From an uncultured Spongiibacteraceae bacterium (lineage in GTDB: Bacteria; Pseudomonadota; Gammaproteobacteria; Pseudomonadales; CAMLJR01), in NCBI GenBank assembly GCA_946480345.1, contig CAMLJR010000134.1, positions 1 through 8,041 of the forward strand: a stretch of DNA of 8,041 nucleotides, given 5' to 3'. The first letter of the stretch is position 1, and every line of letters starts with the position of its first letter. The notes beneath the pieces are model-generated. The model searched no databases. It was not told where the DNA came from and saw only the letters and a list, made by a program, of their open reading frames with translations. A program made the position numbers and the translations under genes. Shown here piece after piece: positions 7,029 through 8,041 of the stretch.

Positions 7029-8041
7029 GTGCTGATTAATTTCTTTTTCGGCTTGAAAGATGCCGGCATTCCGGTGTCGATCAATGAATTGCTGACGCTG
7101 CTCGAAGCGCTACAGAAAAATCTCGCCTTCGCTGACATCGACGAATTTTATTTCCTCAGCCGTGCGTCTCTGGTTAAAGACGAGAAATACTACGATCGCT
7201 TCGATCGCGCGTTCGGGCTTTATTTTAAGGATCTGCAATCGGTCGATGATGTGATCGAGGCGCTGATCCCAGAAGATTGGTTGCGCAGCGAATTCCTCAA
7301 ACAGCTCAGCGAAGAAGAAAAGCAGAAAATTCAATCGCTCGGCGGTTTGGAAAAGCTGATCGAAGAGTTCAAAAAGCGTCTCGACGAACAAAAAGAAAAA
7401 CATTCGGGCGGCCATAAATGGATCGGCACCGGCGGTACCTCGCCATTCGGTCACAGCGGCTACAACCCCGAAGGTATTCGTATCGGCGGCGAATCGCGCA
7501 ACAAAAAAGCGGTGAAAGTGTGGGAGCGCCGCGATTTCAAAAATCTCGATGACAGCATCGAGCTCGGTACGCGCAATATCAAAGTCGCATTGCGTCGTTT
7601 GCGAAAATTCGCCCGCACCGGCGCCGCCGATCAACTCGATCTCGACGATACCGTGCGTTCGACGGCAAAAAATGCCGGCTTTCTCGATTTAAAAATGGTT
7701 CCCGAACGCCACAATGCGGTGAAGGTATTGTTGTTTTTCGATGTCGGCGGTTCGATGGATCCCTATATTCGCATGTGCGAAGAATTGTTTTCCGCCGCGC
7801 GCACCGAATTCAAGCACATGGAATATTTTTACTTCCACAATTGTATTTACGAATCGGTATGGCAAAACAATATCCGCCGCCAGAGCGAACGCATTAATAC
7901 GCTCGATATCCTGCATAAATACAGCAGCGACTACAAAGTGGTTTTCATCGGCGATGCATCGATGTCACCGTATGAAATCACGATGCCAGGCGGCAGTGTC
8001 GAACACTGGAATGAAGAAGCCGGCGAAGCATGGGTGCGCCG
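7029..8041 (+). CDS. VWA domain CoxE-like protein (partial, cut by the window edge)
   Basis: Partner of the upstream MoxR ATPase. The start is a GTG at 7029 with AGGT (7017-7020) 8 nt upstream and only 10 nt after the MoxR stop. The predicted N-terminus is (M)LINFFFGLKDAGIPVSINE, the usual opening for this family. The 337 visible codons are open to the window end, so the C-terminus is missing. A helical N-terminal region with a Lys/Glu-rich stretch (about 95-125) is followed by a Gly-rich segment (WIGTGGTSPFG) and the VWA domain. Its metal-site motif is DVGGS (238-242), i.e. DxGxS rather than DxSxS, and a later GDASMSPYE segment has D309. It probably binds the MoxR protein and a client, as in CoxD/CoxE-type maturation pairs. 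The function beyond that is inferred. Confidence 0.88.
   Translation, partial: MLINFFFGLKDAGIPVSINELLTLLEALQKNLAFADIDEFYFLSRASLVKDEKYYDRFDRAFGLYFKDLQSVDDVIEALIPEDWLRSEFLKQLSEEEKQKIQSLGGLEKLIEEFKKRLDEQKEKHSGGHKWIGTGGTSPFGHSGYNPEGIRIGGESRNKKAVKVWERRDFKNLDDSIELGTRNIKVALRRLRKFARTGAADQLDLDDTVRSTAKNAGFLDLKMVPERHNAVKVLLFFDVGGSMDPYIRMCEELFSAARTEFKHMEYFYFHNCIYESVWQNNIRRQSERINTLDILHKYSSDYKVVFIGDASMSPYEITMPGGSVEHWNEEAGEAWVR

Noticed and set aside
7110..7634. 174-codon open frame on the - strand inside the CoxE-like gene
   Set aside because: It is a Phe/Glu-rich antisense shadow of the VWA gene with no start context or family motif.

Overview
The window reads as a chromosomal segment of a gammaproteobacterium, probably a Pseudomonadales/Cellvibrionales-type lineage. 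The evidence is the YbaB, RecR, RNase D and YcgL proteins (YcgL is essentially gammaproteobacterial), a CysK very close to the enterobacterial enzyme, and moderate GC throughout. The genus is not identified. No tRNA, rRNA, CRISPR array or intact insertion sequence is visible.

Layout. Bases 1-2504 carry a housekeeping block on the + strand: ybaB (nucleoid-associated protein), recR (recombination mediator), rnd (RNase D, overlapping recR by ATGA) and ycgL. A small polytopic membrane protein of unknown function follows at 2516-2869. A promoter-like sequence at 2897-2924 precedes a 661-residue exported von Willebrand factor A (VWA) protein, which has a C-terminal membrane anchor and a strongly charged tail (2967-4952). 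A 19-bp perfect inverted repeat (4979-5017) is a bidirectional terminator between this gene and the convergent cysK (5030-5992, minus strand). A 177-bp divergent spacer with a GTGAAC repeat element follows. It leads into a two-gene unit: a MoxR-type AAA+ ATPase (6170-7018) and a CoxE-like VWA protein that runs off the right edge (7029-8041+).

How the genes relate. recR and rnd look translationally coupled. The MoxR/VWA pair is a classic chaperone-like ATPase with its metal-binding partner, probably used for protein complex maturation or remodelling; its client cannot be read from this window. The first VWA protein is not part of that pair and should act in the periplasm or inner membrane.

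Nothing here is clearly a new system. The points most worth checking are: the poorly characterised membrane/VWA cluster at 2516-4952; the non-canonical metal-site motif (DxGxS) in the second VWA protein; short upstream ORFs that end in ATGA at the starts of recR, ycgL and moxR, all of which lack a good Shine-Dalgarno; and the repeat element upstream of moxR.
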